NCBI RefSeq assembly: GCF_900156815.1
Contig: NZ_FTOT01000006.1
Span: 1-64,000, forward strand
From: Gemmobacter megaterium
GTDB lineage: Bacteria; Pseudomonadota; Alphaproteobacteria; Rhodobacterales; Rhodobacteraceae
Length of the DNA: 64,000 nucleotides
Reading direction: 5' to 3'
Shown here: one piece after another, positions 17,886 to 26,680 of the stretch
Layout of the letters: each line of letters begins with the position of its first letter
How positions within the stretch are numbered: the stretch's first letter is position 1
Made by a program: the position numbers and the translations under genes
Notes under the pieces: model-generated
What the model was told of the DNA's origin: nothing
The model's input: the letters and a program-made list of their open reading frames with translations, nothing else
The model's database searches: none

Positions 17886-18683
17886 ATGAGAATCATCGCC
17901 ATAGCGAACCAAAAAGGCGGGGTCGGCAAGACCACTACCACCATAAATCTCGGTGCGGCGCTGGCTGAGCATGACAAGAAAGTCTTGCTTATTGACCTGG
18001 ATCCGCAAGGGAATACCTCCACTGGTTTGGGTATATCACCAAGCTCGCGTAGTGCTACGAGCTATGATCTCTTGCTTGGGGACGTGGTGCCTGAACCCCA
18101 GAAAGTTGGCGTTGGCGACCGGGGGCTTTGGATCATTCCGGCCAACACCGACCTCGCTTCAGCAGACATTGAGCTTCATGCGCATGAGAAGCGCAGTTTT
18201 CTTCTGCACGACGCCTTGAGAGGGCAGATGCTGCAGGATGACAGGTTTGACTATGTCTTGATTGACTGTCCGCCGTCACTCAATCTGCTTACAGTGAATG
18301 CAATGGTCGCAGCTCACGCGGTTCTGGTTCCGCTGCAGGCAGAGTTCTTTGCTCTGGAAGGGCTATCTCAACTTATGATGACCATCCGGGAGGTTCGAAT
18401 GAAGGCGAATCCGGGGCTGCGGATTGAAGGGATAGTGCTGACGATGGCCGATATGCGCAATCGACTGTCTCAGCAGGTAGAGGCTGACGTGCGCGAGACC
18501 TTGGGCGATCTAGTTTTTCAGAACGTCATTCCACGGAATGTTCGGATCAGCGAAGCGCCATCTTTCGCCCGCACCATTCTGGACTATGATCCGTCGTCCA
18601 AGGGCAGCCAGGCTTATCGAGCACTTGCTGTCGAAGTGCTGGAACGGCATTACAACGCTGGACGCAAAGGGGCAGGGGCATGA
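17886..18683 (+). CDS. parA: Chromosome-partitioning ATPase ParA
   Basis: ParA is the Walker-type ATPase that moves ParB-parS complexes to separate newly replicated origins. The 265-residue protein has the deviant Walker A KGGVGKTT at residues 10-17, the switch motif VLLIDLDPQGN and the Walker B VLIDCPPSLN. The length matches chromosomal Soj/ParA. It is coupled to parB by an ATGA overlap. Confidence 0.96.
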   Translation: MRIIAIANQKGGVGKTTTTINLGAALAEHDKKVLLIDLDPQGNTSTGLGISPSSRSATSYDLLLGDVVPEPQKVGVGDRGLWIIPANTDLASADIELHAHEKRSFLLHDALRGQMLQDDRFDYVLIDCPPSLNLLTVNAMVAAHAVLVPLQAEFFALEGLSQLMMTIREVRMKANPGLRIEGIVLTMADMRNRLSQQVEADVRETLGDLVFQNVIPRNVRISEAPSFARTILDYDPSSKGSQAYRALAVEVLERHYNAGRKGAGA

Positions 18684-19582
18684 ACGAACGCAAGATGGAA
18701 CGGCGCGGGCTGGGGCGTGGCCTTTCCGCTCTTATGGCGGATGTCGGTATGGTGGAATCAACCGTCGCAAAGGGTAGCGTCGGCGTCCGGGATGTACCAA
18801 TAGAGCATGTTCAACCCAATCCCGATCAACCCCGCCGTCGATTTGATGAAGAGGCCTTGGCCGATCTTGCGAACTCCATCCGTGAAAAGGGTGTCCTGCA
18901 GCCCTTGCTGGTACGGGAGGTTGGCGACAGTTTCGAGATTGTGGCAGGTGAACGGCGTTGGCGCGCGGCACAGATCGCGCAGCTACATGTAGTTCCGGTC
19001 ATCGTGCGCGACTATGACGATACCGAAGTCTTGGAAGTTGCGATCATTGAGAACATTCAGCGGGCAGACCTTAGCCCGGTGGAGGAAGCGGCTGCATATC
19101 GTCAGTTGATTGAACGATTTGGGCATACCCAGGAGAAAGTCGCGGAAACTCTTGGGAAGAGCCGAAGCTATATTGCAAACTCGCTGCGCCTGCTGGCTTT
19201 GCCCAGTGATGTGATCGGCATGATTGAAACCGGAGCATTGTCCTCGGGTCATGCGCGGGCGCTTGTCGCATCGGACAAGGCGTCCGCATTGGCGCGCAAG
19301 ATTGTCGATCAGGGAATGACTGTCCGCGAAGTTGAACGCCTTGTCAGAGAGGACAAGACCGGGAAAGGAACGACGCGAGGGTATCGTTCGCGTCAGGGGC
19401 AGAAAGACGACGACACCTTGGCGCTTGAGGCAGATGTCTCCAGCAATCTGGGTATGAGCGTCAAGATCGCCCATGAGGCGCATACTGGTGGTGGCACTCT
19501 GTCTGTGCGTTACACGACGCTGGAGCAACTTGACCTGCTGTGCCGGGTGCTTTCGTCAGTCGGTTCCGACACGAATTCCTAG
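18680..19582 (+). CDS. parB: Chromosome-partitioning protein ParB
   Basis: ParB is a CTP-dependent clamp that loads at parS and spreads on flanking DNA. The 300-residue protein has the N-terminal ParA-interacting region (RRGLGRGLSALM), the CTP-binding GERRWRAA at residues 90-97, a helix-turn-helix (TQEKVAETLGKSRSYIANSL) and a C-terminal dimerisation domain. Three parS-like sites occur in this window, all within 18.3 kb of the putative origin. Its TAG stop overlaps the hemW stop (shared CTAG), so the two genes converge without a gap. Confidence 0.96.
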   Translation: MNERKMERRGLGRGLSALMADVGMVESTVAKGSVGVRDVPIEHVQPNPDQPRRRFDEEALADLANSIREKGVLQPLLVREVGDSFEIVAGERRWRAAQIAQLHVVPVIVRDYDDTEVLEVAIIENIQRADLSPVEEAAAYRQLIERFGHTQEKVAETLGKSRSYIANSLRLLALPSDVIGMIETGALSSGHARALVASDKASALARKIVDQGMTVREVERLVREDKTGKGTTRGYRSRQGQKDDDTLALEADVSSNLGMSVKIAHEAHTGGGTLSVRYTTLEQLDLLCRVLSSVGSDTNS

Positions 19583-20730
19583 TGTTCGGCGATATCCGAT
19601 AGCAATCTTGCTATGACAGAGTTCAACAAGATCCGGCCTTTGGGAGTCGCCTGTACTGCATGGTCGCTGCGTGCGAGATAGCCTTCTTGCGTCATCTCGA
19701 CGAGAGACGTCCAGGTGTTCAGGTTGACCCCCATGCGGGCAAAGGTACTGTTGGGGATTCCGTCAACAAGCCGCAGGCCCATCAGGATTGTTTCGGCTGT
19801 CTGCTCGTCTTGTGAGAGCTCGACAGTTGGCAGGTCTCCTGACCCCTGTGTTTCGACAGCTTCCAACCACGCGCGCGGGTCTCTTATTGCCTCTGTCGCG
19901 ACTCGTTGATGGCCAAGCATGACCCGGCCGTGTGCGCCAGGACCAACACCGGCGTAGATGCCACTGTTCCAATAGATGAGATTGTGTCGGCATTGCTCGT
20001 CGATGCGCGCATGGTTCGACACTTCATAAGCGGGCAGGCCGGCCGCTTCGCAGATGTCTTGGGTAAGCTCGAACATCTCCGCGGCGCTATCCTCGTCCGG
20101 CAGACCTTTGAGCTGCCCTGCGCTGTGACGGCGGGAAAAGACGGTGCCATCCTCGATCGTCAGTTGATAGAGCGAAAGATGCCCTGTTCCAAGGGAGATT
20201 GCTTCGTTCAACTCGGCAGACCAGTCCGGGATTGTCTGATGTTGGCGAGCGTATATGAGATCCAGATTCACCCTCTGAAAGTTGGCCTGGGCGATTTCGA
20301 CTGCCCGCAAAGCCTCGCGTCGGCCATGTAGCCGTCCCAACCTTGCAAGGTGATCGTCGTTCAGGGACTGGACTCCGAGAGACACTCGGTTGACACCAGC
20401 CAGCGCGTAGCTTTTGAATCGCCCGCTTTCGACCGAGCCGGGATTCGCCTCCATGGATATCTCGATGTCGTTGGCTGTCCTCCAGGCATCTGTCGCTGAT
20501 CTGACAAGGCTGTCGACGATCCTCGGGTCCATCAGAGACGGGGTACCGCCTCCGATGAATATGGTGCTCAGAATATGGTCGGGGCATGCTTCTGCGATAC
20601 GGGAGATCTCGTGTTGATACGCTGAGATCCACCGCTCTGGGTCGATGGCCGTTGCGACGTGGCTGTTGAAGTCACAGTATGGGCACTTGGACTGGCAGTA
20701 AGGCCAATGAACATACAGTCCGAATTTCAT
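19579..20730 (-). CDS. hemW: Radical SAM haem chaperone HemW
   Basis: HemW-type proteins are radical-SAM-family haem chaperones, formerly annotated as coproporphyrinogen III oxidase HemN. The 383-residue protein starts MKFGLYVHWPYCQSKCPYC, giving the CxxxCxxC cluster motif at Cys12, Cys16 and Cys19, followed by FIGGGTPSLM. It lacks the extra N-terminal region of true HemN. A downstream parS lies 38 bases upstream of its start codon, between it and rdgB. It converges with parB. Confidence 0.92.
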   Translation of the reverse strand: MKFGLYVHWPYCQSKCPYCDFNSHVATAIDPERWISAYQHEISRIAEACPDHILSTIFIGGGTPSLMDPRIVDSLVRSATDAWRTANDIEISMEANPGSVESGRFKSYALAGVNRVSLGVQSLNDDHLARLGRLHGRREALRAVEIAQANFQRVNLDLIYARQHQTIPDWSAELNEAISLGTGHLSLYQLTIEDGTVFSRRHSAGQLKGLPDEDSAAEMFELTQDICEAAGLPAYEVSNHARIDEQCRHNLIYWNSGIYAGVGPGAHGRVMLGHQRVATEAIRDPRAWLEAVETQGSGDLPTVELSQDEQTAETILMGLRLVDGIPNSTFARMGVNLNTWTSLVEMTQEGYLARSDHAVQATPKGRILLNSVIARLLSDIAEH

Positions 20731-20767
20731 CGCAGGCTCCCAGAATCGTGATTAACTGCGAACGCTC

Positions 20768-20783
20768 TGTTTCATGTGAAACA
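20768..20783. other. parS site 2, spanning the rdgB stop codon
   Basis: TGTTTCATGTGAAACA is the exact reverse complement of the parS at 15364-15379. The rdgB stop codon (20772-20774 on the minus strand) lies within it. It is about 8.8 kb from the putative origin, between rdgB and hemW. Confidence 0.85.
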
Positions 20784-21377
20784 AGCAAGGAGCTTCTGGA
20801 ACGCCAGCCCCCGGTGACTCAGGCGATTTTTCTGCCAGCGATCCATTTCCCCGAAAGTCTGCGTGTGACCATCCGGCTGGAAGATTGGGTCATAGCCATG
20901 TCCGTGCGCTCCGCGACCAGGGTTCACGATCCGCCCTTCGATCCGCCCTTCGAATACCTCGTCGTGACCATCCGGCCAGGCCAACACCAGTGTGCACACA
21001 AAGGCAGCTCGCCATGGCTCGGGCGCGCCACATTGGTCGAGTTCGTCGTGCACCCGACGCATCGCCAGTTGAAAGTCTCTGCCAGCGGGCGTCTCCGCCC
21101 AATCTGCGGTATAGACGCCTGGCGCGCCATGCAGAGCGTCGACACAAAGCCCGGAGTCATCCGCCAGCGCGACGTGTCCCGTGGCAGCGGCGGCGGCATG
21201 GGCTTTGATCCGGGCATTGCCGACGAAGGTTGTTTCGGTTTCCTCCGGTTCAGGAAGATCGAAGTCACCCATTGCAAAGAGCTTGATGTTCCGGTTCGCA
21301 AGCAGTTCGGAAATTTCTTCCAGCTTTCCGGAATTATGAGTCGCGATCAGAAGCGCCTCCTGCGTAAACTTCCTCAT
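20772..21377 (-). CDS. rdgB: XTP/dITP diphosphatase RdgB
   Basis: RdgB (Ham1 family) hydrolyses ITP, dITP and XTP to monophosphates, keeping deaminated purines out of DNA. The 201-residue protein has the signature [18 protein letters not shown] at the N-terminus, the [10 protein letters not shown] catalytic segment and [12 protein letters not shown] near the C-terminus. Its start overlaps the rph stop (ATGA), so the two form an operon. The last codons lie in a parS site, which constrains the C-terminus (CFT). Confidence 0.95.
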   Translation of the reverse strand: MRKFTQEALLIATHNSGKLEEISELLANRNIKLFAMGDFDLPEPEETETTFVGNARIKAHAAAAATGHVALADDSGLCVDALHGAPGVYTADWAETPAGRDFQLAMRRVHDELDQCGAPEPWRAAFVCTLVLAWPDGHDEVFEGRIEGRIVNPGRGAHGHGYDPIFQPDGHTQTFGEMDRWQKNRLSHRGLAFQKLLACFT

Positions 21378-22087
21378 GAGATTGCAGTCTTTTGAGCGGA
21401 GACCAATTGCTTGATACCGCTTTCTGCGTGGTCCAGAAGCTGCAACATTTCGGATCTCGAGAATGCAGCGCCTTCTGCGGACATCTGTACTTCAACAAGA
21501 GCGCCAGAGCCGGTCAGCACAAAGTTACCGTCTGTGCCGGCTGCGCTATCCTCTACATATTCGAGATCCAGCACCGGCTGACCGCCATATATGCCACAGG
21601 ATACGGCGGCGATATGGTCGGTGATCGGGTCGGAGAGGATCAGTCTGCTCGCCAGCAGCTTGTTGGCAGCCAGACGCAGAGCAACCCATCCACCCGTGAT
21701 GGCGGCGCAGCGGGTACCGCCGTCGGCCTGGATCACATCACAATCCACGACGATCTGGCGCTCTCCAAGTGCAGCGCGATCCACGCCTGCGCGCAAGGCG
21801 CGGCCGATAAGACGCTGGATCTCAATCGTGCGCCCTTGTTGCTTTCCCGAGGCAGCTTCGCGGCGATTGCGGGTGTTCGTCGCCCGCGGCAGCATTCCGT
21901 ATTCTGCAGTGACCCAGCCAAGTCCGGTCCCCTTCAGAAACGGTGGCGGGCGGTCCTCGATGCTGGCGGTGCACAGGACATGCGTATCTCCGATGCGGAT
22001 CAGGCAAGATCCCTCCGCATGTTTGACAACATTCGTCTCGATCGAGATTGTGCGCATTTCGTTCAATGCCCGTCCGGAAGGCCGCAT
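21374..22087 (-). CDS. rph: Ribonuclease PH
   Basis: RNase PH is a phosphorolytic 3'-5' exoribonuclease that trims tRNA 3' ends. The 237-residue product has the N-terminal [18 protein letters not shown], the [18 protein letters not shown] segment and the substrate-binding [18 protein letters not shown] region. The length is typical. It is divergent from hrcA, an arrangement conserved in alphaproteobacteria, and coupled to rdgB. Confidence 0.96.
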   Translation of the reverse strand: MRPSGRALNEMRTISIETNVVKHAEGSCLIRIGDTHVLCTASIEDRPPPFLKGTGLGWVTAEYGMLPRATNTRNRREAASGKQQGRTIEIQRLIGRALRAGVDRAALGERQIVVDCDVIQADGGTRCAAITGGWVALRLAANKLLASRLILSDPITDHIAAVSCGIYGGQPVLDLEYVEDSAAGTDGNFVLTGSGALVEVQMSAEGAAFSRSEMLQLLDHAESGIKQLVSAQKTAIS

Positions 22088-22175
22088 CCCGTATCCTTTC
22101 TGTTCTAGGTTTATTGGCAGTTACCCTTGTGCCGCAGGGCTGGCAAGCCCAAGGTTCTGTTCATGCTGGCAACCG

Positions 22176-22204
22176 TTGACGAGCGGCAGAGGGGCACCTA
22201 ATTT
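22176..22204 (+). promoter_or_regulatory. Sigma70-type promoter of hrcA-grpE
   Basis: TTGACG (22176-22181) and TAATTT (22199-22204) are separated by 17 bases, and the -10 element lies 23 bases before the hrcA ATG. No CIRCE inverted repeat is present in this gap, so hrcA does not appear to be self-regulated here. Confidence 0.5.
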
Positions 22205-22227
22205 GGAGCGTCGTCAGAGTAGCACCA

Positions 22228-23298
22228 ATGACCAACTCACCAAGCCCTCTCCATGATCTGAACACGCGTTCGCGCGAGGTGTTCCGGCGGGTTGTGGAAA
22301 GCTATCTGCAATCCGGTGATCCTGTCGGATCCAGGACACTGACCCGCGCCATGTCAGAGAAGTTGTCAGCAGCAACCATCCGAAATGTGATGCAGGATCT
22401 GGAGTTTCTGGGGCTTCTAGATTCGCCGCATGTCTCGGCGGGCCGGATCCCGACGCAACTTGGCTTGCGTATGTTTGTTGATGGCTTGCTGGAAGTTGAG
22501 TCCATCGACTCGAGCGACCTGGAGCGCATTCATGCCAGCGTCGATCCTGCGGACCGGGATGTTGCGCATATGCTGGATCAGGTCAGCGGGACCTTGTCGC
22601 GGATAACCCGTGGCGCCAGCCTGGTTCTCACCCCCAAGCATGAAGCCGCGATCCGCCATATCGAGTTTGTCAGCCTTGCGCCAGACCGCGCACTGGTGGT
22701 TCTGGTGTTTTCGGATGGCCACGTCGAGAACCGGATCTTCACCCCCCCTGCCGGGCAGACGCCATCGTCCATGCGAGAGGCGGCCAATTTTCTGAGTGCC
22801 TTTGCAGAAGGGCGCACCCTGACCGATCTTCGCGCCCAATTTGCACGAGAGCTTCAGGACCGCAGGCAGGAAATAGATGTTCTGGCGCGCGATCTGGTCG
22901 AAAGCGGGCTGGCTGTGTGGGAGAATGCGGGCCAGGTGTCCGAGCGACTGATCGTGCGCGGTCGGGCGAATTTGTTGCCGGAAAGCGATGAAGCTGCCGA
23001 GCTCGACCGTATCCGCAGCCTGTTCGACGATCTGGAACGCAAGCGAGACATCGCGGAATTTCTGGATCTTGCCGAAGAAGGGCAGGGCGTGCGCATTTTC
23101 ATTGGGTCAGAGAACAAGGTTTTCTCACTTTCCGGTTCCTCTCTCGTTGTCTCTCCCTATATGAACGCCGAGCGGAAGATCATCGGTGCCATCGGGGTGA
23201 TCGGTCCGACCCGGCTGAACTATGGCCGGATCGTTCCGATTGTCGATTACACCGCCCAGCTCATCGGGAAGATGATTTCTGATCGAACGAAAGGATAA
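22228..23298 (+). CDS. hrcA: Heat-inducible transcription repressor HrcA
   Basis: HrcA represses groESL and related heat-shock genes by binding CIRCE and is released when GroEL becomes limiting. The 356-residue protein has an N-terminal winged helix (SREVFRRVVESYLQSGDPVGSRT, then LSAATIRNVMQDLE) and a C-terminal GAF-like domain ending with the conserved GAIGVIGPTRLNYGRIVPIVDYTA. It is followed by grpE after 5 bases, the usual pairing. Confidence 0.96.
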   Translation: MTNSPSPLHDLNTRSREVFRRVVESYLQSGDPVGSRTLTRAMSEKLSAATIRNVMQDLEFLGLLDSPHVSAGRIPTQLGLRMFVDGLLEVESIDSSDLERIHASVDPADRDVAHMLDQVSGTLSRITRGASLVLTPKHEAAIRHIEFVSLAPDRALVVLVFSDGHVENRIFTPPAGQTPSSMREAANFLSAFAEGRTLTDLRAQFARELQDRRQEIDVLARDLVESGLAVWENAGQVSERLIVRGRANLLPESDEAAELDRIRSLFDDLERKRDIAEFLDLAEEGQGVRIFIGSENKVFSLSGSSLVVSPYMNAERKIIGAIGVIGPTRLNYGRIVPIVDYTAQLIGKMISDRTKG

Positions 23299-23303
23299 GA
23301 GGC

Positions 23304-23855
23304 ATGCAGGACGAAAAGCTCAACCCTTCGGAACAAGGTCCGACAACCACCGCAGAGGGGGCGGAGCCGGAGTTCGACTACATCGACGCCGAAGAGCTGG
23401 ACAGGCTCAAGGCCGAACGTGACGAGTTCCGCGACAAGTTCATGAGGGCGCTGGCCGACGCTGAAAACTCCCGCAAGCGTGCGGATCGTGACCGGCGCGA
23501 GGCAGAGCAATATGGCGGATCGCGTCTGGCTCGGGATCTGCTGCCCGTGCATGACAACATGCGGCGTGCCATCGAGGCGATCAGCGACGAGCAGCGCGAA
23601 CAGAATGCGGCGCTGATCGAAGGCGTCGAGCTGACACTGCGCGAGTTGCACAATGTGTTCAGCAAGCACGGTGTCACCTTGATCTCACCGCAGGTTGGCG
23701 ATCTCTTCGATCCGCAAATTCATCAGGCCATGTTCGAGGCCCCGGTGCCCGGCACGGTCGCCGGAACCATCCTCCAGTGCATGGCAGACGGATTCATGCT
23801 GCATGATCGTCTGCTGCGACCGGCGCAGGTTGGTGTATCGTCCAACAATGGCTGA
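23304..23855 (+). CDS. grpE: Nucleotide exchange factor GrpE
   Basis: GrpE releases ADP from DnaK. The 183-residue protein has an acidic N-terminus, a long charged coiled-coil (about residues 30-90, with ADAENSRKRADRDRREA), and the C-terminal beta domain with the conserved PQVGDLFDPQIHQAMFE and DRLLRPAQVGVS segments. It is cotranscribed with hrcA and converges with mutS after 32 bases. dnaKJ are not in the window. Confidence 0.95.
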   Translation: MQDEKLNPSEQGPTTTAEGAEPEFDYIDAEELDRLKAERDEFRDKFMRALADAENSRKRADRDRREAEQYGGSRLARDLLPVHDNMRRAIEAISDEQREQNAALIEGVELTLRELHNVFSKHGVTLISPQVGDLFDPQIHQAMFEAPVPGTVAGTILQCMADGFMLHDRLLRPAQVGVSSNNG

Positions 23856-23887
23856 CGGTGGCGGTTGACGCGCAATCGCCAGGTGGA

Positions 23888-26566
23888 TCATCTTGAAGAG
23901 GGTGGGGCCGGAGTCTGATCCGGCTTTGCCATCAAACCGCGAAGCTCATACAGAAGTTCCAGCGCCTGCCGGGGTGATAGGTCGTCTACATTGATCTTGT
24001 GCAGGCGATCTTCGACTTGCGAAGGGGGGGCCGCCGCCGTGCGCGGCGCGGCTGCGGAGGCGGCCGAGAACAGCGGCAGATCGTCGATCAGCGCCATGGT
24101 CCGCGTCCTCCCGCCTTCCCGCTCGCCCTTTTCCAGAGCCTCAAGCACCACCCGTGCCCGATCCACCACAGACGACGGCAACCCTGCCAGGCGCGCAACC
24201 TGCACACCGTACGACCGATCAGCGGCCCCCTTGCGGACCTCGTGAAGGAAGATGACCTCTCCTTGCCATTCCTTGACGCTTACCGTCGCATTCTCGACGG
24301 CCTTCAGACGGCCGGCTAGGGTGGTCATTTCGTGATAATGCGTTGCAAACAACGCGCGGCAGCGGTTCGTGTCATGCAGGTGTTCCAGAACAGCCCATGC
24401 AATCGAAAGCCCGTCATAGGTTGCGGTTCCGCGACCAATCTCATCCAGAATGACCAGCGCCCGCGCATCTGCCTGATTTAGAATGCCAGCGGTCTCGACC
24501 ATTTCGACCATGAATGTCGAGCGCCCGCGTGCAAGATCGTCCGACGCGCCGACTCTGCTGAACAACTGGCTGACAAGGCCGATCCGCACCGAGTCGGCGG
24601 GCACGAAACTGCCGGCCTGTGCGAGCACGGCAATCAGCGCGTTTTGTCGCAGGAATGTGGATTTACCGGCCATATTCGGCCCGGTCAGCAACCATATTGC
24701 CGGAGACTCGCCCGTGGACAAAAGGCAATCGTTGGCGACAAATGGCTCCCCGGCACGGCGCAAGGCGCGCTCCACAACAGGGTGCCGGCCGCCGCTGATC
24801 TCGAACGCATGGCTGTCGTCCACAATCGGCTCGCACCAGTGCTCTGCTATTGCCAGATCGGCCAGGGCACAGGCGACGTCGATCTCTGCCAGTGCGCGTG
24901 AGGTTTGGGCGATTGCGCCAGAACTGGCAAGCACCGTGGATTGCAGCGACTGGAAATGGCCGCGCTCCAGTTGCAGGGCGTGGCTCGCCGCATTCAGGAT
25001 ACGGGTTTCCAGTGCAGACAGTGCGACAGTCGTGAAACGCACCTGATTGGCAGTGGTTTGACGGTGAATGTATCGCTCCGACAGCGGCGGGGTCATCATC
25101 CGCTCTGCATGTCTGTCCGTCACTTCGATAAAATAGCCCAACACATTGTTGTGCTTGATCTTCAGGGTTTGTATTCCGGTTTCTACCGCATAGTCGGCCT
25201 GCATCCGCGCAATCACGCCGCGCCCTTCGTCCCTGAGTGCGCGGGTCTCGTCGAGTTCCGAGTCGAAGCCCTTGGCAACAAAACCTCCGTCACGAAGCAG
25301 CAACGGGGGATCACTCACAACGGCAGAGCGCAAGAGCGAGACAAGCGCGTCGTGTCCGGTCAGCGACCTGGCCGCCTCGCCAAGCAAAACCGGCGCGTCC
25401 TGCCAGCCAGCCAGTATGTCCGCAATCTCGACGGCATGATACAGCCCGTCCCTGATGGCCGCCAGATCGCGCGGCCCGCCCCTGTCGAGGGCAAGCCTGG
25501 ACTGTGCCCGTTCCATATCCGGTACCGCCTTCAACAACGTCCGAAGCTGGTCGCGAAGTCGCGCGTTTTCGGCAAGGCTGCGCACCGCGATCAGGCGCTG
25601 CCGGATCAGATTCAAGTCTCTGGACGGCCCCGAGAGCCGCCTTTCCAGCAGCCTTGCCCCTGCTGCGGTCACAGTGCGATCTACCGTGGCCAACAGCGAT
25701 CCGTCGCGGCCACCATTGCTGCCATGAGTAATCTCCAGGCTTCTCCGGGTTGCCGCGTCTATCTGCATGAGCCCGCCGGCAAGTTCCCTGACCGGAGGTC
25801 GAACCAGTGGGAGGCGGCCACGTTGAGTCAGATCCAGATAGTCGACAAGCGCGCCCATGGCAGACAATTCGGCCCGATCAAAGGCGCCGAAACCGTCCAG
25901 CGTGGACACCGACCACAAGCCGCACAGTCTCCGCTCGGCGCCGGTACTGTCAAAGCCCGATCGTGGCCGCAAGGTGTCGACGGCGCCGCTCTCCGTCACA
26001 ACAGGACAGAGGGCGGCCTGCGTCTCGGACAGCAGCACCTCGCGCGGCGCAAGCCGGGCGAGTTCCGGTCCCAGTCTGACAGCAGGGCAGGGCATCACCC
26101 GCATCTCGCCGGTCGATATGTCGACCCAGGCCAACGCGCCTGCGTCTCGGACTTCGGAAAAGGCCGCCAGATAGTTGTGTCGCCGCGCTTCCAGCAAGGA
26201 ATCTTCGGTCAGGGTTCCCGGCGTGACCAGTCGCACCACATCGCGTCGCACGACCGATTTCGACCCGCGCTTTTTCGCCTCGGCCGGGTCTTCCATCTGT
26301 TCGGCGATTGCGACGCGAAATCCCTTGCGGATCAGCGCCAGAAGATAGCCCTCGGCGGCATGAACCGGCACACCGCACATCGGGATGTCGGCGCCCAGAT
26401 GTTGGCCGCGTTTCGTCAATGCGATGTCCAGGGCGGCAGATGCCTGAACCGCATCATCAAAGAACATCTCGTAGAAGTCGCCCATACGGTAGAACAGGAT
26501 TGCGTCCGCGTGCTGGCCCTTGATCTCCAGATATTGGGCCATCATCGGCGTAACGGTATCGGTCAT
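23888..26566 (-). CDS. mutS: DNA mismatch repair protein MutS
   Basis: MutS recognises mismatches and small loops and recruits MutL. The 892-residue protein has the mismatch-binding motif (FYRMGDFYEMF, in which Phe and Glu contact the mispair), connector, core and clamp domains, and the C-terminal ATPase with LLTGPNMAGKSTFLRQ and VILDEIGRGTATYDG. I chose the start at 26566 (MTDTVTPMMAQYLEIK); the open frame continues far upstream only because it is antisense to maeB. The C-terminal helix-turn-helix region (LSPRQALELLYELRGL) is present. Confidence 0.96.
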   Translation of the reverse strand: MTDTVTPMMAQYLEIKGQHADAILFYRMGDFYEMFFDDAVQASAALDIALTKRGQHLGADIPMCGVPVHAAEGYLLALIRKGFRVAIAEQMEDPAEAKKRGSKSVVRRDVVRLVTPGTLTEDSLLEARRHNYLAAFSEVRDAGALAWVDISTGEMRVMPCPAVRLGPELARLAPREVLLSETQAALCPVVTESGAVDTLRPRSGFDSTGAERRLCGLWSVSTLDGFGAFDRAELSAMGALVDYLDLTQRGRLPLVRPPVRELAGGLMQIDAATRRSLEITHGSNGGRDGSLLATVDRTVTAAGARLLERRLSGPSRDLNLIRQRLIAVRSLAENARLRDQLRTLLKAVPDMERAQSRLALDRGGPRDLAAIRDGLYHAVEIADILAGWQDAPVLLGEAARSLTGHDALVSLLRSAVVSDPPLLLRDGGFVAKGFDSELDETRALRDEGRGVIARMQADYAVETGIQTLKIKHNNVLGYFIEVTDRHAERMMTPPLSERYIHRQTTANQVRFTTVALSALETRILNAASHALQLERGHFQSLQSTVLASSGAIAQTSRALAEIDVACALADLAIAEHWCEPIVDDSHAFEISGGRHPVVERALRRAGEPFVANDCLLSTGESPAIWLLTGPNMAGKSTFLRQNALIAVLAQAGSFVPADSVRIGLVSQLFSRVGASDDLARGRSTFMVEMVETAGILNQADARALVILDEIGRGTATYDGLSIAWAVLEHLHDTNRCRALFATHYHEMTTLAGRLKAVENATVSVKEWQGEVIFLHEVRKGAADRSYGVQVARLAGLPSSVVDRARVVLEALEKGEREGGRTRTMALIDDLPLFSAASAAAPRTAAAPPSQVEDRLHKINVDDLSPRQALELLYELRGLMAKPDQTPAPPSSR

Positions 26567-26680
26567 GCGGTCCCCCTGTCGTGGCGCAGAACCTAGCGCG
26601 TACGCCACGAAGGGAAAAGGCCCGCAAATCCATTGTTCCGCGCGGACCGGAACGGTATTAGGGCGCAAAGGGAGGCCCGA

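Noticed and set aside
22088-22227. A CIRCE element for self-regulation of hrcA.
   Set aside because: No TTAGCACTC-N9-GAGTGCTAA inverted repeat is present.
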